Assembly (NCBI RefSeq): GCF_900109355.1
Contig: NZ_FOBF01000001.1
Location: 549,613-613,612, forward strand
Direction: 5' to 3'
Length of the DNA stretch: 64,000 nt
From: Nonomuraea pusilla
GTDB taxonomy: Bacteria > Actinomycetota > Actinomycetes > Streptosporangiales > Streptosporangiaceae
The translations under genes were made by a program, and so were the position numbers. Of the stretch, positions 44,937 through 55,400 are shown one piece after another; position 1 is the stretch's first letter; each line of letters opens with the position of its first letter. Under the pieces are notes generated by a model. That model saw only the letters and a program-made list of their open reading frames with translations, ran no database searches and had not been told where the DNA came from.

Positions 44937-47439
44937 GCGTGTGCGCCGCCGCCTTCCTGACCGACTCCGGTTTGGAGAGCATCGGCAGCAGCTCGCCCTT
45001 GGCCCACAGCTCGGCCTGGTCCCAGTAGTTCTGGTGGAAGGCGTGCCCGGAGGCGCCCGTCAGGTTGATCCACTGGGACCTGTCCAGGTCCGACAGGTCC
45101 ACGACCATCCGCATCGACGGCACCGCCGTGATCTCGTACCCGTTCTGGACGTTCCAGCCGGTGGCGTTGACCGCGTCCTTGCCGCCGGGCACCGCGAGCG
45201 GGCCGCGGTTGAACAGCGCCTCCACCGGCGCGATGCCCGACGTGCCGAGCGAGCCGTTGGTGAGCTCCAGCGTGTGCAGGTCGCCCCAGCGCCACGCCTT
45301 CACGTCCTCGCCCAGCGTCTCGGCGAGCTCCTGGTAGGCGGAGGCCATGGCCTGGCGCAGGATGTCGTCGCGGGTCTCGGTGACGTTCGCGGTGGCGGTG
45401 TCGTCCCAGTACGGGTCGTCAGGGGCGTCGAGGAGCCGCCGGACGACCTCGTACCAGCGGTCGCCGCCCGCCGGGTGGGCCGCCTCGGGCAGGTCGTCGT
45501 CGAACGTCAGCTTGAGCAGGTGCCGCCAGACGGCGTTGAAGTACGCGGCCGGCGCGGAGCCGAGGCCCTGGCGGCGGTCCCAGTCCTTGAGCAGGTCCCT
45601 GGCGCGGACGCTCGGCCCGGCCAGCCCCACCCTCATCAGGGCGGGGATCAGCGTGTCGGCGAACTCGTTGCGGTCGTCCCGCTGGATGTCGGCCATCGTG
45701 CCCGCGTCGATCTTGCCGTTCTTGACGGCGGCCTCGATACGTTCGCGGATGCGCTGCGACCGGTAGCCGTACGCCCAGTCCTTGGTGAGCAGCGGCTGGT
45801 AGCGGTCGGGGTCGATGACGGCGTTGTTCGCGGTGACGATGAACCCGTCGGCCGGGTTCTCCACGGAGGGGAGCTGGTCGTACGGGATGGGGGCGGCCTT
45901 CCAGTCGTACTCGCCGGTCCAGCCGGGCACCGGCCAGGTGCCGTCGCCGCCCTCGCGCACCGGGACGCGGCCGGGGGCCTGGTAGCCGATCCTGCCGCTG
46001 GTGTCGGCGTAGACGAGGTTCTGCGCGGGGACCTCGAAGAGCGCGGCGGCGGCGCGGAACTCGTCCCAGTCGCCCGCCCGGTTCAGCGCGAAGATCGCGT
46101 CGGCGGTCCTGCCGGGCATGAGGGCGGTCCACTGCAGCGCCACGGCGTTCGCCTCGCCGCTCGGCCTGGCGTTCTCCATCACCTCGTTGATGAGGGGCCC
46201 GTGCCTGGTGCCGCGGACCTTGATGGTCACGGTCTTGCCCCCGGCGACCTTGATCTGCTCCTGCCGGGTCTCCAGCTTGACCTGCTCGCCCTTGTACAGG
46301 TAGGTGTCGCCCGTCACCTTCTCCAGGAAGAGGTCGGCGACGTCGGGGCCCAGGTTGGTGAAACCCCAGGCGATCTTGTCGGTGTGCCCGATGATCACGC
46401 CGGGGACGCCGGAGAAGGTGAAGCCCGTGACGTCGTACGGGCACTCGGCGCTGAGCTTCCTGCAGTGCAGGCCCGCCTGGTACCACACCGACGGCATCTG
46501 CGCCGACAGGTGCGGGTCGTTGGCGAGCAGCGGCTTGCCGCTCTCGGTGTGCTCGCCCGACACCACCCACGAGTTCGACCCGACGCCCGCGCGGTCGGCG
46601 GTGCTCATCGTGCTCGGCACGGCGTCGAGCGTCCTTGCCGCCTGGGCCAGGGTGGTGGGGCTGGTCCGCAGCCGCGGCTCGGCGCGCTGGTCGAAGCGTC
46701 CCTGGTCGATCGCGCCCTCGGTGACGATCGGGGCGTGCCTGTCGTACGGGTAGCCGGGGTAGAGCTGCTCGACCCGCTCCTTGGGCAGCTTGGTCAGGGC
46801 GAGCGCCCGGTCGATCTCGTCCTCCATGTTGGAGCGCAGGTCCCACGCCATCGCCTTGAGCCAGGCGAGCGAGTCGACGGACGTCCACTGCTCCGGCTGG
46901 TACGAGCCGTTCTGCACCTTGAGGACGGAGTACTCCAGGCTGCGGTCGGAGGCGTTCGGGTTGGCGGAGAGCCAGGCGTTGACGCCCTTGGCGTAGGCCG
47001 CGAGGTAGTCCTGCGTCTGGATGGCCAGCTCGGGCAGTTCCTGCTCGGCCACCCTGCGCCAGCCCATGGTCCTGATGGCCTTGTCGTTGTCGAGCGTCGC
47101 CGCGCCGAACAGCTCCGACAGCCGCCCTGCCGTGATGTGGCGGCGGAAGTCCATCTCGTAGAAGCGGTCCTGGGCGTGGACGAAGCCCTGGGCCATGAAC
47201 AGGTCCGCCGGGCTGTCGGCGTAAATGTGTGGAATTCCTGATTTATCGCGATAAATCTCCACGGGGCGGCTCAGGCCGGGCAGCCGCAGCGTCCCGTCCA
47301 CCTGCGGGAACGACTTCCGCACGGTGTAGACGAGCACGCCCGCCAGCACGAGGGCCAGCACGAGAAGAACGGTTAACACCCTGGCGAACCACCGCAAGGG
47401 CCACGGCATCCACGCAAAGGGCCGCACCGATACCTCCAT
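44920..47439 (-). CDS. Penicillin acylase family Ntn-hydrolase (S45)
   Basis: This 839-residue precursor starts with a membrane/signal helix (residues about 18-40). The alpha region follows, with GIPHIYADSPADLFMAQGFVHAQDRFYEM, then a spacer, and the autocatalytic cleavage site GVGSNSWVVSG near residue 298, where the Ser (of SNSW) becomes the N-terminal nucleophile. LLANDPHLSAQMPSVWY and the late NATGWNVQNGYE region fit the beta chain. It is exported and may hydrolyse beta-lactams or acyl-homoserine lactones; substrate cannot be told from sequence. Confidence 0.92.
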   Translation of the reverse strand: MEVSVRPFAWMPWPLRWFARVLTVLLVLALVLAGVLVYTVRKSFPQVDGTLRLPGLSRPVEIYRDKSGIPHIYADSPADLFMAQGFVHAQDRFYEMDFRRHITAGRLSELFGAATLDNDKAIRTMGWRRVAEQELPELAIQTQDYLAAYAKGVNAWLSANPNASDRSLEYSVLKVQNGSYQPEQWTSVDSLAWLKAMAWDLRSNMEDEIDRALALTKLPKERVEQLYPGYPYDRHAPIVTEGAIDQGRFDQRAEPRLRTSPTTLAQAARTLDAVPSTMSTADRAGVGSNSWVVSGEHTESGKPLLANDPHLSAQMPSVWYQAGLHCRKLSAECPYDVTGFTFSGVPGVIIGHTDKIAWGFTNLGPDVADLFLEKVTGDTYLYKGEQVKLETRQEQIKVAGGKTVTIKVRGTRHGPLINEVMENARPSGEANAVALQWTALMPGRTADAIFALNRAGDWDEFRAAAALFEVPAQNLVYADTSGRIGYQAPGRVPVREGGDGTWPVPGWTGEYDWKAAPIPYDQLPSVENPADGFIVTANNAVIDPDRYQPLLTKDWAYGYRSQRIRERIEAAVKNGKIDAGTMADIQRDDRNEFADTLIPALMRVGLAGPSVRARDLLKDWDRRQGLGSAPAAYFNAVWRHLLKLTFDDDLPEAAHPAGGDRWYEVVRRLLDAPDDPYWDDTATANVTETRDDILRQAMASAYQELAETLGEDVKAWRWGDLHTLELTNGSLGTSGIAPVEALFNRGPLAVPGGKDAVNATGWNVQNGYEITAVPSMRMVVDLSDLDRSQWINLTGASGHAFHQNYWDQAELWAKGELLPMLSKPESVRKAAAHTLRLTP

Positions 47440-47528
47440 GTCGCCGAACTGTCCCTAAGTCTGTCAGTCCGGGCTCACTCCTCCGACCGCCCCGCGCCGG
47501 CGCCCGGCGGGCGGCGACGACCCGCCGG

Positions 47529-48677
47529 TCAGGACCGGGCCGGACCCTCCACGCGCGCCTTGCCGATCTCCGTGGACAGGTCGAGCCCGAGGACGAGGTC
47601 GAGGTGCAGGAACGCCTCGAACCGGGCCCCCGGAGCCACCGAGTCGTCGCGCTCCAGCTCCCGCAGCACGCCCAGAGCCGACGGGGTGTCCAGATCGTCC
47701 AGGAAGGCCGACTCGGCCCGCTCCACGTACGCGGCGGCCATGGGGGCGCTGGGCGACTCGGCCCACTCGGCCACGCGCGCCCGCCACCGCCGCAGCGTCG
47801 CGTCGGCGGCACGCAGCGCCTCCCACGACAGGTCGGCCCGCTCGCGGTAGTGCCGCTCCAGGAACGCCAGCCGGACCGCGAGGGGGTCGAGCCCGGCCGC
47901 CGTCACGTCTCCGAGCAGCACCCCGCCCTCCGCCGTGCCCTCTGCCGTGCCCCCTGCTGGTTCCTCCGCCGGCCCGTCCATCGGGCGGCCCTCGAACAGC
48001 AGCCCGGCGCCGCACAGCCAGTGCCCTACCACCTCGTGCCCGGCCGCGGCCTCGGACAGGGCGCGCTCACGGTGCGCCGAGGGCGGCCCGACGTGGACGT
48101 CCACGCGGCCGCCGAGGAAGCGCAGCGCCGCCGCCGAGCACACGACGTGCGGGCCGGGCAGCCCCGGGCCCCACGGGGAGCCGAAGGACGGGTCGCCGCC
48201 GGGCGTCCACAGGGGCCAGTCAACGGTCGCCACCGCTGCCTCGCCCGAGTCGTCACCGCCGGGGGAGAGGCTCTTGGCGTCGAAGAAGACCGCGCCGCCG
48301 GGCGTGGCGTACGCGTGCCCGCGCCCGACCAGCTCGCCGACCAGGTCCACGGCCAGGCCAGCGGACTCGGCCGCGTCCGGCGCGTACTCGGGCGGGCGCA
48401 GGTTCAGCGCCGCCGCGTCACGGGAGAGCGCCTCCTCGTGCAGGCGGACCCGCTCGGCCGGCACGCCGTCCTCGCCGCCGGCGGCGCCCCTGCAGACGAC
48501 CACCCGCACGCGCCGCCGCTCCAGCACCCGCCTGACCAGGTCGGGCAGCAGCTGGGCACGCAGATCGCCGAGGTGGGCGTACCGGTGGGCCGACGGGCCG
48601 CAGGCGTACAGGCGCAGCGCCCCTGAGGGCCTGACCTCCTGGACCCGCCCGGTGCGCGCGTCGTGGATCCGCAGCAT
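47529..48677 (-). CDS. Cysteinyl-tRNA synthetase/MshC-like protein without KMSKS
   Basis: This 382-residue protein follows the CysRS/MshC fold: LYACGPSAHRYAHLGDLR at residues about 22-40 (zinc Cys and a HIGH-like HLGD), DWPLWTPGGDPSFGSPWGPG, HVVCSAAALRFLGG (second zinc Cys) and AHRERALSEAAAG. At the KMSKS position it reads GLLFEGRPMDGPAEE, then a Gly/Glu insertion, so the ATP-activating loop is lost. The zinc His of HHENE is also changed. It is shorter than CysRS and has no anticodon domain. It probably does not aminoacylate tRNA. Confidence 0.75.
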   Translation of the reverse strand: MLRIHDARTGRVQEVRPSGALRLYACGPSAHRYAHLGDLRAQLLPDLVRRVLERRRVRVVVCRGAAGGEDGVPAERVRLHEEALSRDAAALNLRPPEYAPDAAESAGLAVDLVGELVGRGHAYATPGGAVFFDAKSLSPGGDDSGEAAVATVDWPLWTPGGDPSFGSPWGPGLPGPHVVCSAAALRFLGGRVDVHVGPPSAHRERALSEAAAGHEVVGHWLCGAGLLFEGRPMDGPAEEPAGGTAEGTAEGGVLLGDVTAAGLDPLAVRLAFLERHYRERADLSWEALRAADATLRRWRARVAEWAESPSAPMAAAYVERAESAFLDDLDTPSALGVLRELERDDSVAPGARFEAFLHLDLVLGLDLSTEIGKARVEGPARS

Positions 48678-48683
48678 TCCCCG

Positions 48684-48689
48684 AGCCTA
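48684..48689 (-). promoter_or_regulatory. -10-like box before the CysRS-like gene
   Basis: On the minus strand TAGGCT is followed by six bases (CGGGGA) and the ATG at 48677; that spacer could also be read as a cramped ribosome site. Confidence 0.4.
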
Positions 48690-48697
48690 GTCGGGGC

Positions 48698-50539
48698 TCA
48701 TCCGCCCAGGAAACCGAGGATGTCCCTGTCGCCGCGCTCCCGCAGCCTGGCCAGCACCTCCTCGCGCGTCGCCGTCTCGGGCAGCCCGATGCGGGCGCCG
48801 ATCAGGCGCAGCCCCTCCAGCTCGGAGGCGACGGGAGCGGTGTAGCCGATCAGGTACAGCGCCCGGTTCAGCGGCGGCATCGCCACCGGGGCGGCAGGCA
48901 GGTACCTCGTCAGCAGCTCGCCGCCGTCGGAGACCGTCAGGAAGACGTGGTCGCCCTCGGCGGCCTTGAAGTCGGCCAGGACGTTCCTGATCGAGCCCAT
49001 CGTCGGCTGGTTGTGCCAGCTGATCACGACGTCGCCCGACGGCGTCGAGGCCGTGAGCTGCCCGCCGGGCGCCATGCCGAGGTAGGCCGCGAACCCCGTC
49101 GGCAGCGGCGATCCCGACCCGCGCAGGTGCTCGGCGTTGACGTCCACCCGGTGCCACCAGCGCCCGTCGCGGGAGCGGAAGCTGCGCCGCGTCTCCGAGA
49201 CGTCCTTGCGCGGCTGGTACGGCCCGCTCTCACCCGCCGGCGACGTGCCCGCGACGCGGATCCAGCCCCGCTGCGTCCGCTCGAACCCCGGCCCGCCCGA
49301 GTAGGCGCGCACCGAGCTCTCACTGACGTCGTAGCGGGAGGTCAGGTTCGTCACGATCGTGCTGACGGACGCCTCGCCGCCGGCCCGCTCGATCTCCCTG
49401 ACGATCATCTCCCTGATGCCGAGGTACTCGTCGCCGCCCCACCTGGAAAGGCCGTACTTGTTCCTGTCCACGCGGCGGAAGCGCTCGTCCGAGGTGAGCT
49501 GGTTGCGGATGCCGACCAGGCTGTAGTCCTCGCCGATGCGCTCCTGGATCTCCTCGGGCGACAGCGGGCGGCCCGCGACCGCGAGCACCGCCTCCGCCTT
49601 GTCGTTGATGCTGCGCGGCCACGGCACGACGTGCTGGTCGAGCACGCGCAGGTGCGGCACGGCGAGGATCCACCGCTCGGCCACGTCCTCGCGGACGCCG
49701 AGCTGCGCCACCATGGTCACCGCCTCGGCCATCGGGCGCGGCGCGTCGGCGAAGAGCTGGCGGGTCTTCTCCCGCAGGTCGTCCGCGCCGCCCGCGACCA
49801 GCCAGCCGTCGGCCTGCTCGTACCCGGTGAGCAGGGTGCGGACGAACCGCCACGCGGGGATGCCGAGCGTGCGCAGCTCCGCGCGGTGCCATGGCACGGC
49901 GGCGGCCAGGTCGTCGGCGGGCGCCGCGGAACCGAGCCGTCCCCGCAGCCAGGTGACGTGCGCCACCAGCGGGGCCGCCTCCGCGCCGCCCAGCCACGAC
50001 TCCACGTGGTCGCGCAGGTCGCGCTCGATCTGCCTGATGCGCTCCCGGGTCACCGAGAACCGCTGCGCCAGCTCGTCCAGGGTGGCGCGCTGCGCGGCGT
50101 AGAGCCGGTCGCGGGCGATGGCGAGCTGGCGCTCGTCCAGGCCGGTGAAGACCGCGTCGATCACCTCGGGGAGCGGCCTGTCGGGCCTGAGCGCGGGCAC
50201 GGCGGCGGGCGCCGGTTCGAGCAGCCGCTCGAACACCCCCGCGAACAGCTTCTGCACCACGTCCTTGCCCAGCGACTCCGGGGTCCGCTCGGCCTCGGCC
50301 GGGTCGGAGAAGCGCAGCAGCGGCAGGATGTCACCGAGCGGCAGGTGCCCCCAGCAGGCGGCCGCGAGCTCGGCCAGCCGGCCGGCGACCGCCTGGACGC
50401 CGGCGATGTCGCACGCCCGGTCGAGCGGGAGGGCCTGCCACCACGCCGCTGGCAGCTTCGGCTCCTCCACGATGGGCGCTATCTGACCAGGAGGGGTCCA
50501 GCGCAGTGGTGGCGCGAGGTCGCTCAGGCTGAGATTCAT
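48698..50539 (-). CDS. Sigma-region-4-like / winged-helix protein, paralogue of the 52427-55483 product
   Basis: This 613-residue protein has four parts. (1) An N-terminal module beginning MNLSLSDLAPPLRW (about 1-100). (2) LDELAQRFSVTRERIRQIE near residue 150-175, a textbook sigma-70 region 4 helix-turn-helix, followed by PWHRAELRTLGIPAWRF. (3) A winged-helix-like segment (RPLSPEEIQERIGEDYSLVG, KYGLSRWG; about 325-440). (4) A C-terminal module (KDVSETRRSFRSRDGRWW, LPTGFAAYLGMAPGG, LRERGDRDILGFLGG; about 455-613). Parts 1, 2 and 4 recur in the 1018-residue protein at 52427-55483. No region 2 exists, so it cannot be an ordinary sigma factor. Function unknown; probably DNA-binding. Confidence 0.8.
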   Translation of the reverse strand: MNLSLSDLAPPLRWTPPGQIAPIVEEPKLPAAWWQALPLDRACDIAGVQAVAGRLAELAAACWGHLPLGDILPLLRFSDPAEAERTPESLGKDVVQKLFAGVFERLLEPAPAAVPALRPDRPLPEVIDAVFTGLDERQLAIARDRLYAAQRATLDELAQRFSVTRERIRQIERDLRDHVESWLGGAEAAPLVAHVTWLRGRLGSAAPADDLAAAVPWHRAELRTLGIPAWRFVRTLLTGYEQADGWLVAGGADDLREKTRQLFADAPRPMAEAVTMVAQLGVREDVAERWILAVPHLRVLDQHVVPWPRSINDKAEAVLAVAGRPLSPEEIQERIGEDYSLVGIRNQLTSDERFRRVDRNKYGLSRWGGDEYLGIREMIVREIERAGGEASVSTIVTNLTSRYDVSESSVRAYSGGPGFERTQRGWIRVAGTSPAGESGPYQPRKDVSETRRSFRSRDGRWWHRVDVNAEHLRGSGSPLPTGFAAYLGMAPGGQLTASTPSGDVVISWHNQPTMGSIRNVLADFKAAEGDHVFLTVSDGGELLTRYLPAAPVAMPPLNRALYLIGYTAPVASELEGLRLIGARIGLPETATREEVLARLRERGDRDILGFLGG

Positions 50540-50586
50540 TGAGGTCCAACCGGCAAAGGAAAGTATCCGCAGTTCAGACTATGTGA

Positions 50587-52422
50587 TCAGAGGGGAAGAA
50601 AAGGGCTACCCCTTCCGGAATGGGATAAGTAGAGCATTCCGCGGGCGCGCGTGCAGGCCACGTACAGGATGCCGCGCTCACGCTGCAGCGCGCGGGCCCG
50701 AGCGGCCGGCTCCTCGGGCGGCGGCTCGGGCACCACGCCCTCCGCCACGCCGACCAGCGCCACCCGCTCGAACTCCAGTCCCTTCATGTTCTGGAACGTC
50801 GACACCCGCACGCCGTCCGCCCCGTCGAGGCCGGCCAGCGCCGCCCTCGCGGACCGCACCAGGGCCGTCGTCCGCGCGCCCACCCCGACCTGCCCGGCCG
50901 GCACGCCGCCGGCCAGCCACGACGCGACCGTGGCCCGCAGCCCGGCCAGCTCCGCCTCCGGCGTCTCGTACGCGCGCACCACCGGCCGCTCGCCGTGCCG
51001 CGTCGCCTGATACCCGGACATCTCCGTCGCACCCGGCACCAGGCCGCCCGCCGGCCCGCCCCCGCGCAGCCGCACCACGAACGACAGCATCTCCTGCGGC
51101 AGCCGGTACGAGATCCGCAGCGTGTGCCGCACCACCGGGATGCCGACCGCGCCCAGCGCCACCCGCGTGTCCGTGACCCGCTGATGCGGATCGCCCACGA
51201 CGAACACGTCGTCACGCGCGTGCGGCACCGTCGCCCGAAGCAGCCGCCACTGCGCCGGGCTCACGTCCTGCGCCTCGTCCACCACCAGATGCCGGTACGG
51301 CTTGCGGCCAGGGTCCACGTCGTCCAGCAGGTCGCCCGTCGCCCGCGACAGCAGCCTGACCGCCTCGTCCGTCAGCTCCGCCAGCGACCGGGCCCCCGGC
51401 CCCACCAGCGGCGGCCTGCGGCCCTCGGCGTCCGCCACGATCCGCAGCGCCAGCCGCTCCGGGTTGTCCACATCGATCCGCTTGCGTACCGCCTCGTCCG
51501 GGACCAGCTCGTCCAGCCGCGCCGACAGCTCCTCCGCCAAGCCCTGCGTGAACGTCACCAGCAGCACCCTGCCGCTGCCGCGCGCCGCCAGGTACGCCGC
51601 CCGGTGCAGCGCCACGATCGTCTTGCCGGTGCCAGGGCCGCCCACCACCAGCGTCGGCTGCTCGTACCTCGGCGCCCTGGCCAGGCGGTACTGCGGCGGG
51701 TGCAGGAACAGGCACCACGACGGCGCCTCCAGTACCCGGTCCAGCTCCACCTTGTCCGCCGCGAACACCGCCCGGTCCGGGCTGCGCAGCAGCGCCGCGT
51801 GCAGGTCGTCCGGATCGAACGGGCCCGTCTCCTCCTCAGGCGACGCCCGCCACTGGTCGAGCTCCCGCCACGCCTCCGCCAGCGTCCCGCCCCCGGCCAG
51901 CACCGCCAGCGGGACGTACTGCGTGGGCGGCAGCAGCGGCTCCAGCGCCGCCACGTCCGCCTCCGTCGTGATCAGCCGGACCAGCGGCAGCGCGTGGCCG
52001 TCGATGCCCAGCGCCAGCAGGTCGCCGTCGCAGATCGACTCGAACAGCCGCGACGGCCTGGCCGACCTGCGTAACGCCGGCTCCACCCGCTCCAGCGCCT
52101 CGGCGTCCCACTCCTCGACCACGCCGATCACCGGGTTCACGCCGTACCGGTGCCTGACGGCGAACGACCAGGCGTCGGCGTCCGTCAGCACCGTACGCAG
52201 CCAGTACACGTCCCGCTGCCTGACCGCCACGCCCCTCAGCCCCTCGGCCAGCCGCAGCGTCGCCACCCGAGGGTCGCGCCCGCCCCGCACCCGCTCCGGG
52301 TACGGGGCGCCCGCCACGTTCAGCAGGAACCTGCGCAGCGCGACCACGACCTCCCTGCGCACCGGCGGGGCCAGTGCGCTGAGCTCCCTCGGGAACTCGG
52401 GGCCGATCGCGAGGCGCGGCAC
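50587..52422 (-). CDS. RelE-like domain fused to UvrD/Rep-type superfamily 1 helicase
   Basis: This 611-residue protein starts with GTG four bases after the upstream gene. Residues 1-105 look like a RelE/ParE-type fold (LAIGPEFPRELSALAPPVRREV, RVATLRLAEGLRGVAVRQRD, YWLRTVLTDADAWSFAVRH). The helicase core then has Walker A VGGPGTGKTIVALHRAAYLA near 275, Walker B LVVDEAQDVSPAQW, GDPHQRVTD, RISYRLPQEM, VSTFQNMKGLEFE and LYVACTRAR (motifs Ia-VI). It should translocate on single-stranded DNA. The only missing piece compared with UvrD is a full 2B domain. It lies between two paralogous sigma-4-like proteins. Confidence 0.9.
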   Translation of the reverse strand: MPRLAIGPEFPRELSALAPPVRREVVVALRRFLLNVAGAPYPERVRGGRDPRVATLRLAEGLRGVAVRQRDVYWLRTVLTDADAWSFAVRHRYGVNPVIGVVEEWDAEALERVEPALRRSARPSRLFESICDGDLLALGIDGHALPLVRLITTEADVAALEPLLPPTQYVPLAVLAGGGTLAEAWRELDQWRASPEEETGPFDPDDLHAALLRSPDRAVFAADKVELDRVLEAPSWCLFLHPPQYRLARAPRYEQPTLVVGGPGTGKTIVALHRAAYLAARGSGRVLLVTFTQGLAEELSARLDELVPDEAVRKRIDVDNPERLALRIVADAEGRRPPLVGPGARSLAELTDEAVRLLSRATGDLLDDVDPGRKPYRHLVVDEAQDVSPAQWRLLRATVPHARDDVFVVGDPHQRVTDTRVALGAVGIPVVRHTLRISYRLPQEMLSFVVRLRGGGPAGGLVPGATEMSGYQATRHGERPVVRAYETPEAELAGLRATVASWLAGGVPAGQVGVGARTTALVRSARAALAGLDGADGVRVSTFQNMKGLEFERVALVGVAEGVVPEPPPEEPAARARALQRERGILYVACTRARGMLYLSHSGRGSPFLPL

Positions 52423-52426
52423 GGCC

Positions 52427-55400
52427 TCAGCCCAGGAGTTCTAGCAGGTCGCGGTCCCCGCGCTCGCGGAGCCTGGTGAGCAGGTCCGGCAGGCTGACCG
52501 GGCCCGTCATGCCGATCCTCGTCGCGATCACCCGGGCCGCCTGCTCCCTGGTGCCGCCCGGCGCGGTGTAGCCCACCAGGCGCAGCGCCTTGGTGATCGT
52601 CTCCGCGCCCTGGGCGGCCACCGGCAGGTGCCTGGCGCGCAGCACGCCCTCGTCCGACAGGGTGAGGAACAGGTGGCCGCCCTCCCGCGCCCCCACGTCC
52701 GCCAGCAGGCGCACGACCGACTCGATCACCGGCCGGCCGTGCCACGTCATCGTCAGCTCGCCCGCCGCGCTCCTGACCGTCCGCGTCTCCCCGGGCGACA
52801 GCCCGAGATAGGCCGCGAAGCCCGTCGGCAGCGGGCACTCGCCGCCCCCGAGTTGCTCCGCCGTCACGTCCACCCGCAGCCACCAGCGCCCGTCCGGCTG
52901 CCGGAAGCAGCGCCGCGTCTGCGACACGTCCTTCAACGGCTGGTACGGCTTGCCGCCGTGGTCGCCGCCGTTCGACTCGGCCTGCCCGGGCGCGGCCGGG
53001 GCGAACGCCTGGAACTGCGCCCCCGGAGGCGGGCCGAACGCCGACGGACCCTCCATCGGCGGGGGAGGCGGAGGCAGCGGGGCGCCCCCGTGGGGCGGCG
53101 CCCCACCCGGGGAGGGGGGCAGGTGCGGGGGCGCGGCCTGGTGGACGGGCTGGGCCGGCTGCGGCACCTGGGAGGGCACCAGCAGCGGCAGCGCCGCCAT
53201 CACGAACTGCCACGCCGGGACCTCCAGCGCCCGGATCTCCCTGGTGTGCCACGGCGCCGCCGCGATCACCTTGTCCTTGGTGACGGCCGGGCCGATGCTC
53301 CTGCGCAGCTCGTCCAGGTAGACGCGGAACGGCGCCGCCTGCTCACCCGACAGCCAGTGGTCCAGCCGCGCGCGCAGCTCGAACTCGGTCGCCGCGATCG
53401 CGGCCGGCGGGACCGCGAACAGCTTGGCCAGCTGGTCGACGGCCGACGGCTCGTCGGTGAAGATCCGGTTCTGGGCGACGGCCCAGCTCTGGTCGTCCAG
53501 GTCGGCGAACGCCGCCTCGACCAGCCCCAGCAACTCCTCCCCGTCACCACCAGCACCGTCAGTGACACCAGCACCACCCGGGACACCGGAGACGCCGGAA
53601 CCAGCGACGGCGCTAGGACCAGCGGCGGCCCCGGGAACACCAGGGACCCCGGAACCACCGGGAGCGGCGGGAGCGCCTGGAACGCCGGGCGCGGCGGGAA
53701 CGCTGGGAGCGCCGGGCGCGGCGGGAACGCCATCGACCTGGAACGCGTGCGGCCCCTGAGCCGCCCGACTCCGCGGCTCCCGCCGAGGCAGGACGATCTC
53801 CGGCCGCCCAGCCTCCTCGACAGCGGCGCCAGACTCGGCCGCGACCTCACGCTCAGACCCGTGCCCGCCCTCGGGGCCGGCCCCGCGCTCAGACTCGGGC
53901 CCGCGCTCGGAGTCGTGCCTGTGCTCAGGCTCGTGCTCGTGCTCGGGGTCGGGCTCGACACGGGGCTGAGGCCCCGCAGCCTCGGCCTCGCCAGCGCCCG
54001 ACTCGACGCCAACCCCAGGCTCACCGGCAACGTCAGGTCCGAGGACGACCTCGGACTCGGACACAACCTCAGGCTCAACGCCGACCTCGGACTCGGAGGC
54101 GGCGGCAGGCTCGGCGTCGACGTCCCGCTCGGAGGCGGCAGCAGGCTCGGCGTCGACGTCAGGCTCAGCGTCGACGTCAGGCTCGGAGGCGGCGGCACGC
54201 TCGGCGGCGATGTCAGGTTCAGAGGCGGCGGCAGGCTCGGAGGCGACGTTCGACTCGGAGGCGACTTCGGGCTCGTCCGTGACGCCGGGCATGGGCTGGG
54301 GCTCGGCAGGACCGTCCGGGGAAGCGGCCTCACGATCGTCGAAGGAGCCCACCCGAGACTCGAACCCGACCTCGGAGTCGGCCTCAGAACCGGACCCAGC
54401 CTCAGGCCCGGACCCTGCCTCAGAGACGACCTCAGGGCCAGGCTCGGACTTGCCGGGGAACTCCTCGGCCTCAGAAGCCTCGGCTCCCTGCCCGGCACCC
54501 TCTTCGACTCCGGCGCCCTCCTCGACTCCAGGGCCGGAGGGGGCGCCCTCGGGGAACGCCGCCTGAGGCGCTGGGTGATCGTCCAGGGCGTCGCCCCGAT
54601 CGGAGGCGCGCTCCAGCGCGGAGTCCTCTAAGGCGTCTGCGCCGTCGGCGGCGGGCTCCTGCGCGCGGTCCTTCGGGGCTTCGCTGTCGTCAGAGGTGGA
54701 GTGGCCGTCCAGGGCGTCGCCGTGGTGGGAGGCGTGCTCCTGCACGGCGTCCGCGCGGTCGGTGGCGTGCAGGTCGGCGTCCTGTGCCGCACCCGCACCC
54801 GCACCCGCGCCGGCGTCTGCGTTCGGGTGCGCCGCCGCGTCCTCCCCGTCAGAGGGGTCGGCTTCGTGGGGTTCGGGCGTGGAGGGCTCGACGGCCTGCT
54901 CGTCCTCCCGGGACTCCACAGGCTCGGCGCCGGCGGCGCTCCGCGCGTCGTCCTCCGCGTTCTCCGGGGCGGAGAGACCCTGGACGGCGGGGGCGTCACC
55001 GGTGGGGAGCTCGTGGAAGTCCTGCTCGCCGTCGTCAGCGGCCGTCTCGGGGACGTCCGCCTCGGAGGGGTGCTGCGCCGTTGGGGCGAAGCGCGACAGC
55101 ACGGTGCTGAACAGCGTGTTCAGCACCGGCCTGGCCTGGATGAACGGCTGGTCGAGCAGCTCCCTGCCGGTCAGCGCGAGCAGCCCGGGCCAGGACCCGG
55201 CCCGGTGGAGCGCGATGCCGATGTGGGGCTCGTCGGCGTCCTCGGGGTCGAGGACGTGCAGCGCGGGCAGCACGTCGCCGACGGCGGCGGCGGGCCAGTG
55301 CTCCAGGGCGATCTCCGTGAGCAGCTCGCCCAGCGGCTCCGGCCCGATGGCGGCGAGGACGCGGGTCATGGGCAGGCTCCGCCACCACGCGTCCGGCAGG

